The notes under the pieces: generated by a model
Told to the model about the DNA's origin: nothing
Seen by the model: the letters and a program-made list of their open reading frames with translations, nothing else
Database searches by the model: none
Part shown: piece by piece, positions 35,924-44,376 of the stretch
Layout: each line of letters starts with the position of its first letter
How positions within the stretch are numbered: position 1 is the first letter of the stretch
Program-made: the position numbers and the translations under genes
From: Nocardioides sp. PD653-B2
GTDB lineage: Bacteria; Actinomycetota; Actinomycetes; Propionibacteriales; Nocardioidaceae
DNA: 64,000 nucleotides
Direction of reading: 5' to 3'
Assembly (NCBI RefSeq): GCF_002117935.1
Contig: NZ_BDJE01000004.1
Span: 124,001-188,000 of the forward strand

Positions 35924-37048
35924 GTGCTCTCCACGCTGTCATTACGACCTGCTTGGCGACAGCTTTCGATCATGGCAATAGCGCTGCCCGTCTTGGTGGG
36001 ACTCGCTGTCGTGGCCTTCGCCTGGCCCGCCGCCAGGACCGAGCCACGCCAACTGCCCGTCGGGATCGTGGGCGCCAACGGCGCCACAGAGCACGCCGTC
36101 AGCGCCCTCGAAGCCGAGGATCCCGACGGCTTCGATCTCAAGATCTACGGGGACGCTGGTTCTGCCACTCAGGCGATCAAAGATCGTGACATCTACGGAG
36201 CTGTTGACGTCTCCGAACCCCAAGTAACCGTCTACACCGCCTCAGCCGCGAGCGTGACGGTCGCCAGTCTCCTCGAGAATCTGGGCGAGCGGCTCCAGGC
36301 TGAGGTTGGGGCGGGACACACCTCGATCTCCACCGGCCCCCACAGCTCCGTCTCGCTGAACGGCACGGACCTGCGCTCGGTAGACGTCGTGCCCGCCGAC
36401 AGCAACGATCCCCGCGGTACCGTCCTGACTTCTGTGCTGCTCCCACTCACGATCTGCAGCATCATCATCGCGGCGGCGATCGCGCTGGCCCTCGAGTTCG
36501 GGCCCGCATGGCGCCTGATCTCGGCCCTTGCCCTCGTTGCGGCACTCTCAGGATTTGCCGTCTACCTCGTCGCACAGACGTGGCTCGGCGTCCTACCCCA
36601 CCACGGACTCGAAACGTGGATGTCGCTTTCACTCGCGATCCTCGCCATTAGCAGCACCACAGCCGGGCTCATCACGCTGGTCGGTGCGCCGGGTCTCGCG
36701 CTGGGCGCAGCTCTCATGGTCTTCGTCGGCAACCCGTTCTCGGCTTCGGCAACGGCGCCACAACTTCTTCCCGGTCTCGCCGACACCGTTGGTCAGTGGC
36801 TTCCGCCAGGAGCCGCCGCGAATCTCATCAGGAGTGTGACCTACTTTGACGGACACGACGCAACGGCACACGTCGCAATCCTCTTGGCATGGACCCTGTT
36901 TGGTTGCCTAGCGATCGTCAGCGGCCACCACGCGTTTGTCGGCTTCGCGGCCAGGCGCCGTGCAGTTGAGCGCGTTGCAGAGCACGACGAGATGTCGACG
37001 CCAGCTCCCCAACACCTGGCGATGCCGTCCGCAGACAGCCCGCGATAG
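35924..37048 (+). CDS. Multi-pass membrane protein, ABC-2/YhgE-like (copy 2)
   Basis: A 374-aa paralogue of 33549-34655 with the same layout: N-terminal membrane segment, extracytoplasmic domain, about five C-terminal segments. GTG 35924 lies just after AAGGGGG, and the N-terminus then aligns with copy 1 (LRPAWRQL in place of SRPAWRQL). Divergence is greatest in the extracytoplasmic domain near residues 125-150, which may define substrate or partner. The pair may work as a heterodimer. Confidence 0.75.
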   Translation: MLSTLSLRPAWRQLSIMAIALPVLVGLAVVAFAWPAARTEPRQLPVGIVGANGATEHAVSALEAEDPDGFDLKIYGDAGSATQAIKDRDIYGAVDVSEPQVTVYTASAASVTVASLLENLGERLQAEVGAGHTSISTGPHSSVSLNGTDLRSVDVVPADSNDPRGTVLTSVLLPLTICSIIIAAAIALALEFGPAWRLISALALVAALSGFAVYLVAQTWLGVLPHHGLETWMSLSLAILAISSTTAGLITLVGAPGLALGAALMVFVGNPFSASATAPQLLPGLADTVGQWLPPGAAANLIRSVTYFDGHDATAHVAILLAWTLFGCLAIVSGHHAFVGFAARRRAVERVAEHDEMSTPAPQHLAMPSADSPR

Positions 37049-37148
37049 AAGATTCGCTCCAACTGATACGACACGACTGTGTGAAGAATCCGAACAATGT
37101 GCACACTGGGTCCGGTCATCCCTAAGAAGGGCGCCGCGAGGAGACGCC

Positions 37149-37709
37149 ATGAAAGCTCGCATCCGGGCACTCGTTTTCGCCCGAGTCAAGGCCAGCACGG
37201 ACGAGGTCGCGGCGCCGATGCCGGGCGACGACGTCGTCCGACATCCCGACTCAGTCATGGACCGCGCGTTCACGATCACTGCGCCCCCCGAGCTCGTCTG
37301 GCCCTGGCTGACGCAACTTGGCAAACGGCGGGCAGGCTGGTACCTCCCCCAACGTGTGGAGCGCTTCCTCCCGCGCTCGCATCGTGCAATCCGCCACCTC
37401 GACTCCCGGTGGCTGAACCTCACGGCCGGGGACGTCATCCCCGACTACGGCGGCCGGCACGAAACCTTCACCGTCTCAGAGATCTCACCGCCCCATGTGC
37501 TGGGATACACATCCAAGCGCGGCCGCACGAACATCAGCTGGTCAATCAAGCTGACCCTCATCGACGGTGACTCCACGCGCGTGCAACTTCGGCTGCGACT
37601 AGGTCCCGTCCGGCACAAGAGACTCGTCGCCACTGCAGGCGAGCTCATCGACCTGATCACGATCGCCGGTCTCGCCGCGGGCCTCCAGGAGCGTGTGACG
37701 CGGTCCTGA
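37149..37709 (+). CDS. SRPBCC (START-like) fold protein
   Basis: A 186-aa protein. The segment VMDRAFTITAPPELVWPWLT is the typical opening of polyketide-cyclase/dehydrase SRPBCC domains, followed by GWYLPQRVERF, LTAGDVIPDYGG and HVLGYTSKRG. These proteins bind hydrophobic ligands. ATG 37149 has GAGGAG 5 bases upstream; a longer frame overlaps the previous gene. It is downstream of the second membrane protein and may be co-expressed. The stretch 37710-37930 shows nothing. Confidence 0.75.
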   Translation: MKARIRALVFARVKASTDEVAAPMPGDDVVRHPDSVMDRAFTITAPPELVWPWLTQLGKRRAGWYLPQRVERFLPRSHRAIRHLDSRWLNLTAGDVIPDYGGRHETFTVSEISPPHVLGYTSKRGRTNISWSIKLTLIDGDSTRVQLRLRLGPVRHKRLVATAGELIDLITIAGLAAGLQERVTRS

Positions 37710-37930
37710 CAGACGGGCGTGAGGATGGCCGGGCGTGTCATCTGCTGAGCCACTCCTTCGATGCCGACCTCAGGCGCCCACGACGCTGCGGCTGAGACAC
37801 CCGGAACGAGAGCCCCGTCGTCGCAACGGGTTCAGCCGCACGGCAGCCGTCGAACTCCTTGCACCAAGTAGCGCGAGCTCCCTTATGCCAGCGTTCGCAA
37901 TCTCATCGCCGGGTCGAGCGGCACCGAGGA

Positions 37931-38126
37931 CGGTCATTCACTCCCTTCGATCGGCAATATCAGCGCTCGGTGTCGCCAAGATGCAGGTGGAGCCCGGTAC
38001 CACCAGAGGCAAGTGCGATGACCAAGTCACTCGGCCCGGCGTGCTGCGGCACCAGCCGCTCTCTCTGAGGCCACTCGCGGATCGCGGTCCGTCTGCAGAC
38101 CAAGGCGGTGTGGCACTCCGAGGCCG
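37931..38126. repeat. 196-bp direct repeat, left copy
   Basis: The sequence is the same as 39619-39814 (offset 1688) as far as I can compare by eye. It starts CGGTCATTCACTCC and ends CACTCCGAGGCCG. No matching terminal inverted repeats. It brackets the truncated MFS gene together with the right copy, indicating a recent duplication or recombination. Confidence 0.9.
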
Positions 38127-38220
38127 AACGGGTCGCGACTACGGCCGCGGTCGCCCGGCTCGCTCGGTCGTCGAACCGATGGCGAACAAGTAGATCCTCT
38201 ACATCCTCGGAGCACTTCAC
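37960..38220 (-). CDS. Small hypothetical protein, C-terminal part duplicated in the repeat
   Basis: An 86-aa frame with a GTG at 38220 and GAGGGG 4 bases upstream. The sequence (VEDLLVRHRFDDRAS, ECHTALVCRRTAIREWPQ, SDLVIALASGG) looks like a genuine globular protein, but I do not recognise the family. Its last ~55 codons lie inside the 196-bp repeat, so the right copy (39619-39814) carries only its C-terminal part. That suggests the left copy is the original. From 38221 to 38461 I see no gene. Confidence 0.4.
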   Translation of the reverse strand: MKCSEDVEDLLVRHRFDDRASRATAAVVATRSASECHTALVCRRTAIREWPQRERLVPQHAGPSDLVIALASGGTGLHLHLGDTER

Positions 38221-38461
38221 CGCGCCCCTCGCGCAGTCCGCTTCAACGAACGACGACTGCTCGACGGGTGTCGCAGAAAATGCTCACCCAGACAGTCCGG
38301 CACCCGACGGCCCCATCCACTACGGGGTCCACCCGACGGTCACGCAAAGAGCCAAGTACCTCGGTGACCGAACACTGCCGCGGCGCGGGTGTTCTCACAG
38401 CAGCCATTGGCGATTGACCCGTCGCACACGTCCCGTTGAGAGGTGGCCCCATCTGGTCCGG

Positions 38462-39625
38462 CTACGGACTCTGGGTGTCTCGGTGGGGTGCTGCCGGTGC
38501 TGCGTGGCGGGTGCGGCGCCCGGCCCAGGCAACCAGAAGGGCGCAGGTAGCAGTGAGGACTAGGGTTGCGGTCGTGACCGCGTTCTCGAACGCCTGGGCA
38601 TCAGCCGAGCTGTGGCCAATGTCGGCGAGAGTGCCGGTAAGAGCGGCGGCGACGATGGTCCCGACGACGGCCAGTCCAATGCTGCTGGCGACCTCCTGGC
38701 TGGTGTCGTTGAGTGATGCGCCCAGGGAAGTTTGGTCGGGTGGGAGGCCACGCATGACATTGACGGCGGCGGTAATCATGACCAGACGCATGCCTGCGGC
38801 GCTAAGAACCAGGGTGGCGGCGATCCAGGGGTAGCCGTATCGCCCGAGGAGCGCGTAGACGAGCAGTCCGGTGATGACGGCTGCTGCACCGAGTGGCCCA
38901 GCCTTGTTCATGCCGACCTTCTTGACGATCTTCTCGACGAACGGTCCAGCCACGATCATGGTGACCACCTGCGGGAGGTTCCCGATCGCGGCGAGCGCCG
39001 GTGGCCAGCCCCATACGAGTTGGAGTTGGAGAGTGACGCTGTAGGCGAGGCCGGCGACGGCGAGGCCGATGGCGGCCTGGTAGGTGACCCCAGCGGTTAC
39101 GAGGGGGCGTTTCAGCAGCTCGAGGTCGAGCATCGGGTGGGGCGCTCGTCGTTCGCGCAGGACGAATGCGGCCGCGCAGGCGACTGCCGTCACGCCGGTC
39201 CCGTAGGGGGTCGGGGAGCTCCAGCCGTCCTCGACGACGAGGGTGGCCGTCCAAAGGACAAGGGTGATCGTGGCCGTGCCTAGAAGTGCACCGAGCAGAT
39301 CGAGGGGTTCCCTATGCAGCTCGGTTGTGTCGTCGGCCGGAATGCCCAAGCGGATGCAGATCCCGGCCAGCACCGCCACGGGCACGTTGACCGCCAGGAG
39401 TGCCTGCCAGGGCCAGATGGCCAGCATGAGCCCGCCGACGGTCGGACCGACCGCGAGCCCGACGAGTCCGACGGTTGAGATCACGGCGGTGGTGCGGATC
39501 CGGAGCGCGTCGTCGTCGAACAACCGGAACGCCATTGCCATCGAACCGGGCGCGGTCATCGCCGCCGCGACGCCGATCGCGGCGCGCACGGCAATCAGCC
39601 CGTCTGGCGAGCGGACCGCGGTCAT
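38462..39625 (-). CDS. MFS transporter, N-terminally truncated (EmrB/QacA-like)
   Basis: A 387-aa frame where ~480 is usual. Homology starts abruptly at LIAVRAAIGVAAAMTAPGSM, which corresponds to the fourth membrane segment of DHA2-type exporters. The first three segments and the motif-A loop are absent. The ATG at 39625 is supplied by the 196-bp repeat, and the join lies at 39618/39619. Remaining segments (LVGLAVGPTVGGLML, WQALLAVNVPVAVL) look intact. Probably non-functional. Confidence 0.7.
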   Translation of the reverse strand: MTAVRSPDGLIAVRAAIGVAAAMTAPGSMAMAFRLFDDDALRIRTTAVISTVGLVGLAVGPTVGGLMLAIWPWQALLAVNVPVAVLAGICIRLGIPADDTTELHREPLDLLGALLGTATITLVLWTATLVVEDGWSSPTPYGTGVTAVACAAAFVLRERRAPHPMLDLELLKRPLVTAGVTYQAAIGLAVAGLAYSVTLQLQLVWGWPPALAAIGNLPQVVTMIVAGPFVEKIVKKVGMNKAGPLGAAAVITGLLVYALLGRYGYPWIAATLVLSAAGMRLVMITAAVNVMRGLPPDQTSLGASLNDTSQEVASSIGLAVVGTIVAAALTGTLADIGHSSADAQAFENAVTTATLVLTATCALLVAWAGRRTRHAAPAAPHRDTQSP

Positions 39626-39814
39626 TCACTCCCTTCGATCGGCAATATCAGCGCTCGGTGTCGCCAAGATGCAGGTGGAGCCCGGTACCACCAGAGGCAA
39701 GTGCGATGACCAAGTCACTCGGCCCGGCGTGCTGCGGCACCAGCCGCTCTCTCTGAGGCCACTCGCGGATCGCGGTCCGTCTGCAGACCAAGGCGGTGTG
39801 GCACTCCGAGGCCG
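39619..39814. repeat. 196-bp direct repeat, right copy
   Basis: Copy of 37931-38126. Its left end provides the first codons of the truncated MFS gene. Its right end joins, out of frame, a peroxiredoxin-like fragment on the minus strand (VYGLSSQTPE at about 39820-39865). Both joins look like recombination scars. Confidence 0.9.
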
Positions 39815-40051
39815 CTCGGGGGTCTGGCTCGACAATCCATACACCCGCGCCGCGCCGGCCCTCATCGCCGGTCAGGGTCTGTCGGCAATGTGCCCAGGGA
39901 GGCGACCGGCGGGCCGGTTGGACCCGTTCGGGTTTTACACGCGGTGGGCCGAGGTGTAGTCGAACTGAGAGTGCCAGGAGTAGGTATTCCGAGCCTCACT
40001 CGCGGCACCGAACGACGAAGTGCCAAGCCCCTTGTCAGGTTGGAGATCATC

Positions 40052-40200
40052 GTGACCGATCCTGCTCTTCCGGAGGGGCTTCCCGTGCCCATCGACGACG
40101 GGGCGGCGGACCACCTACCGGGCATGCTGATGCCGGAACTGTGCCTTTCGACGAGCGATGGGCAAACGGTCGACCTGGCCGGCCTCGGACTGGGCCGAAG
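40052..40200 (+). pseudogene. Peroxiredoxin N-terminal fragment
   Basis: Translates as VTDPALPEGLPVPIDDGAAD and then MPELCLSTSDGQTVDLAGLG, the N-terminus of an actinobacterial redoxin/peroxiredoxin. Homology stops at 40200 at a palindromic AAGCTT, and the next part of the same protein family continues on the opposite strand. The 187 bp before it (39866-40051) show no gene. Confidence 0.6.
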
Positions 40201-40202
40201 CT

Positions 40203-40280
40203 TGCACCGGGTATCGAGTCCCAGCCCTCCGGAAGATCTTGGCCCGGCCGACCTGTGAACGGATACAGGTAGATGATGTC
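40203..40280 (-). pseudogene. Peroxiredoxin middle fragment, inverted relative to the N-terminal fragment
   Basis: The minus strand reads YLYPFTGRPGQDLPEGWDSI, the segment that follows the N-terminus in this peroxiredoxin family (YxYPRTGRPGxDLPxGWDxIPGA). The active-site Cys segment and the C-terminus are missing; a later piece (AGAARVYGLSSQTPE) lies at 39815-39865 on the minus strand. Together the pieces show a gene broken by inversion. Confidence 0.6.
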
Positions 40281-40350
40281 GACCAACCTTCGACTCAAAG
40301 CCTCGCAGACAGTTGCACCGACTAACCAGCAAGCCATACCGTCGTACGGT

Positions 40351-40977
40351 CTAAGTTGTGGCGATCCGCAGTCCCAGCCCGATCAGGACGGTGCCGACGG
40401 TGGCGTCGAGGACTCTGCGCACGCGTGGGGACTGGAGAACGCGTCGCACCGATGCAACGATCAGCGCGACCAGCAAGTACCAGGACGTCACCGTGGTCGT
40501 GGCTAGTAGCGCCAACTCCAGCGTCGGAAGCGGACCACCACCAACAGCGACGAACTGCGGCAGCAGAGCAAGATAGAAGACAGCGACCTTCGGATTCAAC
40601 AGGTTGCACAACGCCCCCTCGCGGAAGGAACGCGCACCAGCCTGCACGCCGCTGGCGCTATCCGCCGTCAGGGTCCCCGCGCCGCGGCCGAGGGATGACA
40701 GCCACGCTCGAACTCCCAGGAAGAGCAGGTACGCCGCCCCCGCAAGCTTGACGACTGTGAAGGCGATCGCCGAGGCCGCTAGGAGCGCCGCCAGCCCACC
40801 CCCGACTGCTACCACCCAGACGAAGATGCCTGATCCCATCCCGGTCGCGCAGATCAAGCCCGCTCGACGGCCAGAGGCCAAGGCTCGTCGGGTCAGCACG
40901 ACGAAGTCGGGTCCTGGCGTCAGCGCGCCGAGCAGGATGACGCCAACCAGGGGAAGCACGTTCTCTGGGGGGATCAT
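40351..40977 (-). CDS. LysE/RhtB-family exporter
   Basis: A 208-aa protein with about six membrane segments. The signature LLGALTPGPDFVVLTRRALA and CNLLNPKVAVFYLALLPQF are diagnostic of LysE/RhtB amino-acid and metabolite exporters. Its ATG (40977) overlaps the stop of the upstream MFS gene as ATGA, so it is co-translated with that gene and with WrbA further up. Confidence 0.92.
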   Translation of the reverse strand: MIPPENVLPLVGVILLGALTPGPDFVVLTRRALASGRRAGLICATGMGSGIFVWVVAVGGGLAALLAASAIAFTVVKLAGAAYLLFLGVRAWLSSLGRGAGTLTADSASGVQAGARSFREGALCNLLNPKVAVFYLALLPQFVAVGGGPLPTLELALLATTTVTSWYLLVALIVASVRRVLQSPRVRRVLDATVGTVLIGLGLRIATT

Positions 40978-42509
40978 GTGGTCCCGCTCGACCGGCGTGC
41001 GCCTTCGGGACCTTTGATGTTGCCGCCTCCAGATGAGGTCGGGCGTGCCGTGTTGGCCGCTCGTCCACCGTCGCCGTCGAGGCGTGCGGGCAGGGCTATC
41101 GCACCGATAAGGGCAGTAAGGGCGAAGACGAAGGCGCCTAGGGTGAATGCGGTTGCGTAACCGGTGCTCAGCGCCTCGGCTCGATCGGCGCCGCCGCTGG
41201 CTGCGCGGCTCGCGCTGTGCCCGGCGATTGTGCCGAGCAGAGCCAGTCCGAGTGCGCCGCCGATCTGCCGGCTGGTATTGAGCAGGCCACTGGCCAACCC
41301 GCCCGACTCGGCGCCGAGATCGACGGTCGCTGCCACCGTGATGGGGGCGAACATGAGGCCGCCGCCAGTCATGGCGATCGAGGCAGATACGACCACCCAC
41401 GTCAAGCTGGTATCAGGTGAAAGCAACGCAAGCCCGCCCAGCCCGATGCAGGCTACGAGCCCACCGATGAAGAACAAGAGACGTGCGTCGACGCGAGAGA
41501 TCGCTCGGAAACTCACTTGCGAACCGGCAATCACAGCCAGGGAGACTGGCAAGAACACCAGACCAGCCTGAATGGGGGTGTAGCCACGCAGACCCTGAAG
41601 GTAGAGAGAGAGGAAGAACCAGGTCGCCATGGTGGGAACGAAGCTCAAGAAGCTGAGCAGGTTCCCGGCGGATAGTGACCCGTTCCTGAACACCGAGAAG
41701 GGCACCAAGGGGGCCTTCGCGGCCCGGGTCTCGATGACTATGAACGTCGAGAGCAAGACCACCGCGACGACCAAACCGACCCATACCTCGGCGGATGTCC
41801 ACCCGGCTTCCTCGGAGCGGACCAGCGCCCAGACCAAGGCACTCAGACCTCCGGTCACGGTCAGGGCGCCGGCCAGGTCTATGCGAGCGTGATGCTTGTC
41901 GGCGCGTCCGCGGGGCAGGACCCCAGTCGCGGCGACCAGCAGTGCGAGACCGGCGGGCACGTTGACGAAGAAGATCGCCCGCCACGACAACGTCTCGGTC
42001 AAGATGCCACCGAGCAGGCCACCCACCGCTCCGCCGCCGATCGCGACACCGGTCCAGACCGACAGCGCTCGGTTGCGCTGCTCAGTCTCCTGATAGGTCG
42101 TGGTCAGGATGCTCAGCGTGGCAGGAGCCAAGACTCCGGCCGCGAGCCCCTGCACCACCCGCGCCGCGACCAGGGCTCCCGCGCTGACACTGAGCCCACA
42201 GGCCAAACTGGCAGTCGTGAACAGCGCAAGCGCGGCTAGGAAGACCCGGCGTCCGCCGAATAGGTCGGCCGCTCGGCCGCCGAGCAGCAAGAACCCGGCG
42301 AAGGTCACCGCGTATCCGTTCACCACCCACTGCAAGGAACTCGCAGAGAACCCTAGGTCTGCGTCAATCGCAGGTAGCGCGACGTTCACGATCGACAGGT
42401 CCACGGTGAGCATGAACTCCGCCACGCAGAGCAGCACGAGGAGGGCGCCCGCGTGCCCACCACGAGGACCTTCGCGGATGCCACCTCGTTCCGCAGATTG
42501 CGCAATCAA
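40974..42509 (-). CDS. MFS drug:H+ antiporter, DHA2 (EmrB/QacA) type
   Basis: A 511-aa protein with about 14 membrane segments. MLTVDLSIVNVALPAIDADL, GGRAADLFGGRRVFLA (motif A) and VVQGLAAGVLAPATLSIL place it in DHA2. The TTG start at 42509 overlaps the stop of the quinone-reductase gene (TTGA), giving an operon wrbA-like, MFS, LysE. Such operons often answer quinone or electrophile stress. A likely exporter of toxic aromatic or quinone compounds. Confidence 0.92.
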   Translation of the reverse strand: MIAQSAERGGIREGPRGGHAGALLVLLCVAEFMLTVDLSIVNVALPAIDADLGFSASSLQWVVNGYAVTFAGFLLLGGRAADLFGGRRVFLAALALFTTASLACGLSVSAGALVAARVVQGLAAGVLAPATLSILTTTYQETEQRNRALSVWTGVAIGGGAVGGLLGGILTETLSWRAIFFVNVPAGLALLVAATGVLPRGRADKHHARIDLAGALTVTGGLSALVWALVRSEEAGWTSAEVWVGLVVAVVLLSTFIVIETRAAKAPLVPFSVFRNGSLSAGNLLSFLSFVPTMATWFFLSLYLQGLRGYTPIQAGLVFLPVSLAVIAGSQVSFRAISRVDARLLFFIGGLVACIGLGGLALLSPDTSLTWVVVSASIAMTGGGLMFAPITVAATVDLGAESGGLASGLLNTSRQIGGALGLALLGTIAGHSASRAASGGADRAEALSTGYATAFTLGAFVFALTALIGAIALPARLDGDGGRAANTARPTSSGGGNIKGPEGARRSSGTT

Positions 42510-43111
42510 CGGTCGACCTCACCACGCAGCCGCCGTGCGATGCGCGCCAACCGGTCCCCTTGCTGACGTGCGGCGGTGAGCACAGTCTCGCCGGGCGCCC
42601 CCGCCCCCGAAGGGTGAGCAGTCCCGTAGGGGTTCCCACCGGCCTCGGAGAATGCGGGATCGGTGTAACCGGTGGGAACCACCACGGCACCCCAGTGATA
42701 CATCGTGTTGTACAGCGCCAAGAGCGTCGACTCGTTGCCACCGTGGGTGTTGATCGCGCTAGTGAAACCGGTGACCGCCTTGTCGGCGAGCTCACCGGAC
42801 GCCCACAAGGAAGCCGTGGTGTCCAGGAACTGCTTGAGCTGACCACTGACGTTCCCGTAGCGCGTCGGCGTTCCGAACGCGTAGGCATCGGCCCACGCCA
42901 GATCTTCGAGCGTCGCCTCGGGAACGTCGGCGGTGGCGTCGGCGTGAGCGCGCCATGCCGGGTTGGAGTCAATCGCCTCCGGCGGAGCCAGTTCCGCCAC
43001 ACGACGCAACCTCACGTCGGCGCCGGCAGCACCGGCGCCCTCGGCCACCGCCTGGGCCAACGCGTGCACGTTGCCAGTCGAGGAGTAGTAGATGACTGCG
43101 ATGTTGACCAT
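42506..43111 (-). CDS. NAD(P)H:quinone oxidoreductase, WrbA-type flavodoxin fold
   Basis: A 201-aa flavodoxin-like protein. FMN phosphate loop YYSSTGNVHALAQAV, then FGTPTRYGNVSGQLKQFLD and INTHGGNESTLLAL, match WrbA-like quinone reductases. ATG 43111 follows AAGGAG; frame upstream to 43162 is not needed. It performs two-electron quinone reduction, consistent with export and detoxification genes downstream and with a palindromic operator 55 bp upstream. Confidence 0.92.
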   Translation of the reverse strand: MVNIAVIYYSSTGNVHALAQAVAEGAGAAGADVRLRRVAELAPPEAIDSNPAWRAHADATADVPEATLEDLAWADAYAFGTPTRYGNVSGQLKQFLDTTASLWASGELADKAVTGFTSAINTHGGNESTLLALYNTMYHWGAVVVPTGYTDPAFSEAGGNPYGTAHPSGAGAPGETVLTAARQQGDRLARIARRLRGEVDR

Positions 43112-43166
43112 CTGAGTCTCCTTCCGTTCCTCCGCAAGGTCTGATCCGACCGCGAAGTTCAACTCG

Positions 43167-43189
43167 TAAGTATCCAGTGTGGATACTTA
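43167..43189. promoter_or_regulatory. Palindromic operator upstream of the quinone reductase operon
   Basis: TAAGTATCC (43167-43175), AGTGT spacer, GGATACTTA (43181-43189): perfect 9-bp arms. Position and form suit a MarR/HxlR-type redox or quinone-sensing repressor; the MarR remnant next door may have been that repressor. Confidence 0.65.
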
Positions 43190-43281
43190 GAACTATACGC
43201 ACTGTGACAAACAGGCAAGAGGTGCGGCGCCTCCCGTGGAACCAGACCACAAACGTTTGCGGGCGCCATCGAGCGGCACGC

Positions 43282-43690
43282 TCACCGGGCGGCGGTAGGC
43301 CCGCGGAGCCAATCCGGAAGTCTTCGCGCAGGGCAAGTCCGCGGCACTGGTCGTCGTGCAGGCATATGGCCGATCGGCGGCAAGATGCTGGAGAGCACGC
43401 CGGGAAGTAGCTCGTCGAGTCTGCGGTGAGATCCTCGTGGGCTCGCATCACCCAAGTCGGAAGCGAGATCGCGGCCGCGCTCGCTCAGTGTCACCAGGTT
43501 GTCGACGACGATCGCCCTTGTCGCGGGTGCGGACGACGTATCCGAGTCCCTCGAGGTGGTCGAGATAACCCCATCTCGGCACTCGATGCGCTCGCCGAGG
43601 TACTCGACTCCCACTTCCACTACGAAGCGTCCACATTCCGACCCGCCGTGAATGCACTCTTGAACCGGAGCGCCTCACAAAGTAGCCGTA
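43282..43690 (-). pseudogene. MarR-family regulator remnant
   Basis: One minus frame reads GYLDHLEGLGYVVRTRDKGD RR, the beta-wing part of a MarR HTH. The continuation LVTLSERGRDLASDLG is in another frame ending at 43282. The N-terminal recognition helix region is absent or unrecognisable. Frameshift and truncation imply a dead gene. It lies between two palindromic operators. Confidence 0.55.
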
Positions 43691-43691
43691 C

Positions 43692-43714
43692 CGACTACTT
43701 CCGTTAAGTAGTCG
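43692..43714. promoter_or_regulatory. Palindromic operator upstream of the TetR gene
   Basis: CGACTACTT (43692-43700), CCGTT spacer, AAGTAGTCG (43706-43714): perfect 9-bp arms, 18 bp before the ATG at 43732. Probable autorepression site of the following TetR protein. Confidence 0.7.
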
Positions 43715-43731
43715 CGGCGTAGAGTTATTGC

Positions 43732-44376
43732 ATGACCTCGCCAGCGATCAGCACCCCGACGAACGCCCGAAGTCGCCGGACCCGTGGGGCACTGCTCTCG
43801 GCTGCGCGGGAAGTGCTCGAGCGCGAGGGAGCACCGGCGCTGACCATGTCGGCGGTAGCCGACCGGGCTGGCGTCACCCGCCGGACCGCCTACCTGCACT
43901 TCGGCTCCCGCACCGCGCTGATCTCCGCGCTGTTCGACCACTTGGCCGAGACCGAAGGGCTCCACCGGTCGCTTGAGCGCGTATGGTCCGCACCCGAGGC
44001 TAGGTCGGCGTTGGACGCATGGGCCGTGCATCTCTCCGAGTATCACCCACGCCTGCTTGCGGTTGACCGTGCCATCGAACGTGACGCCCAACGCGACGAG
44101 GACGCCGCCACGCACCGACGTCGGGTGGCCGGCGAAAAGCTCCGAAACGCCCGCCGGCTCGCCGACTGGCTCGACCGGGACGAGGTGCTGGCTCCCGAGT
44201 GGAACCCGGCCACTGCGGCAGACATGCTCTACTCGCTCATCTCCTCCGACGTGATCGAGGCACTGATCGTCGACCGGCGCTGGTCACGCAAGCGCTTGGC
44301 CGCGCATCTCGCCGTCCTGCTACGCAGAACATTCACGCTCCCAGAGACCCTACAGACCGCGAAGGGCACACGATGA
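43732..44376 (+). CDS. TetR-family transcriptional regulator
   Basis: A 214-aa protein. HTH: RTRGALLSAAREVLEREGAP, then MSAVADRAGVTRRTAYLHFG. The C-terminal domain matches no specific subgroup I can name. Its stop overlaps the ATG of the DUF427 gene (ATGA), so regulator and target are one operon under the palindrome just upstream. Confidence 0.92.
   Translation: MTSPAISTPTNARSRRTRGALLSAAREVLEREGAPALTMSAVADRAGVTRRTAYLHFGSRTALISALFDHLAETEGLHRSLERVWSAPEARSALDAWAVHLSEYHPRLLAVDRAIERDAQRDEDAATHRRRVAGEKLRNARRLADWLDRDEVLAPEWNPATAADMLYSLISSDVIEALIVDRRWSRKRLAAHLAVLLRRTFTLPETLQTAKGTR

Noticed and set aside
40198..40203. AAGCTT at the peroxiredoxin inversion join as proof of a cloning or ligation artefact
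   Set aside because: A single hexamer occurs by chance often enough; without read data it cannot be told from natural recombination, so it is only noted.
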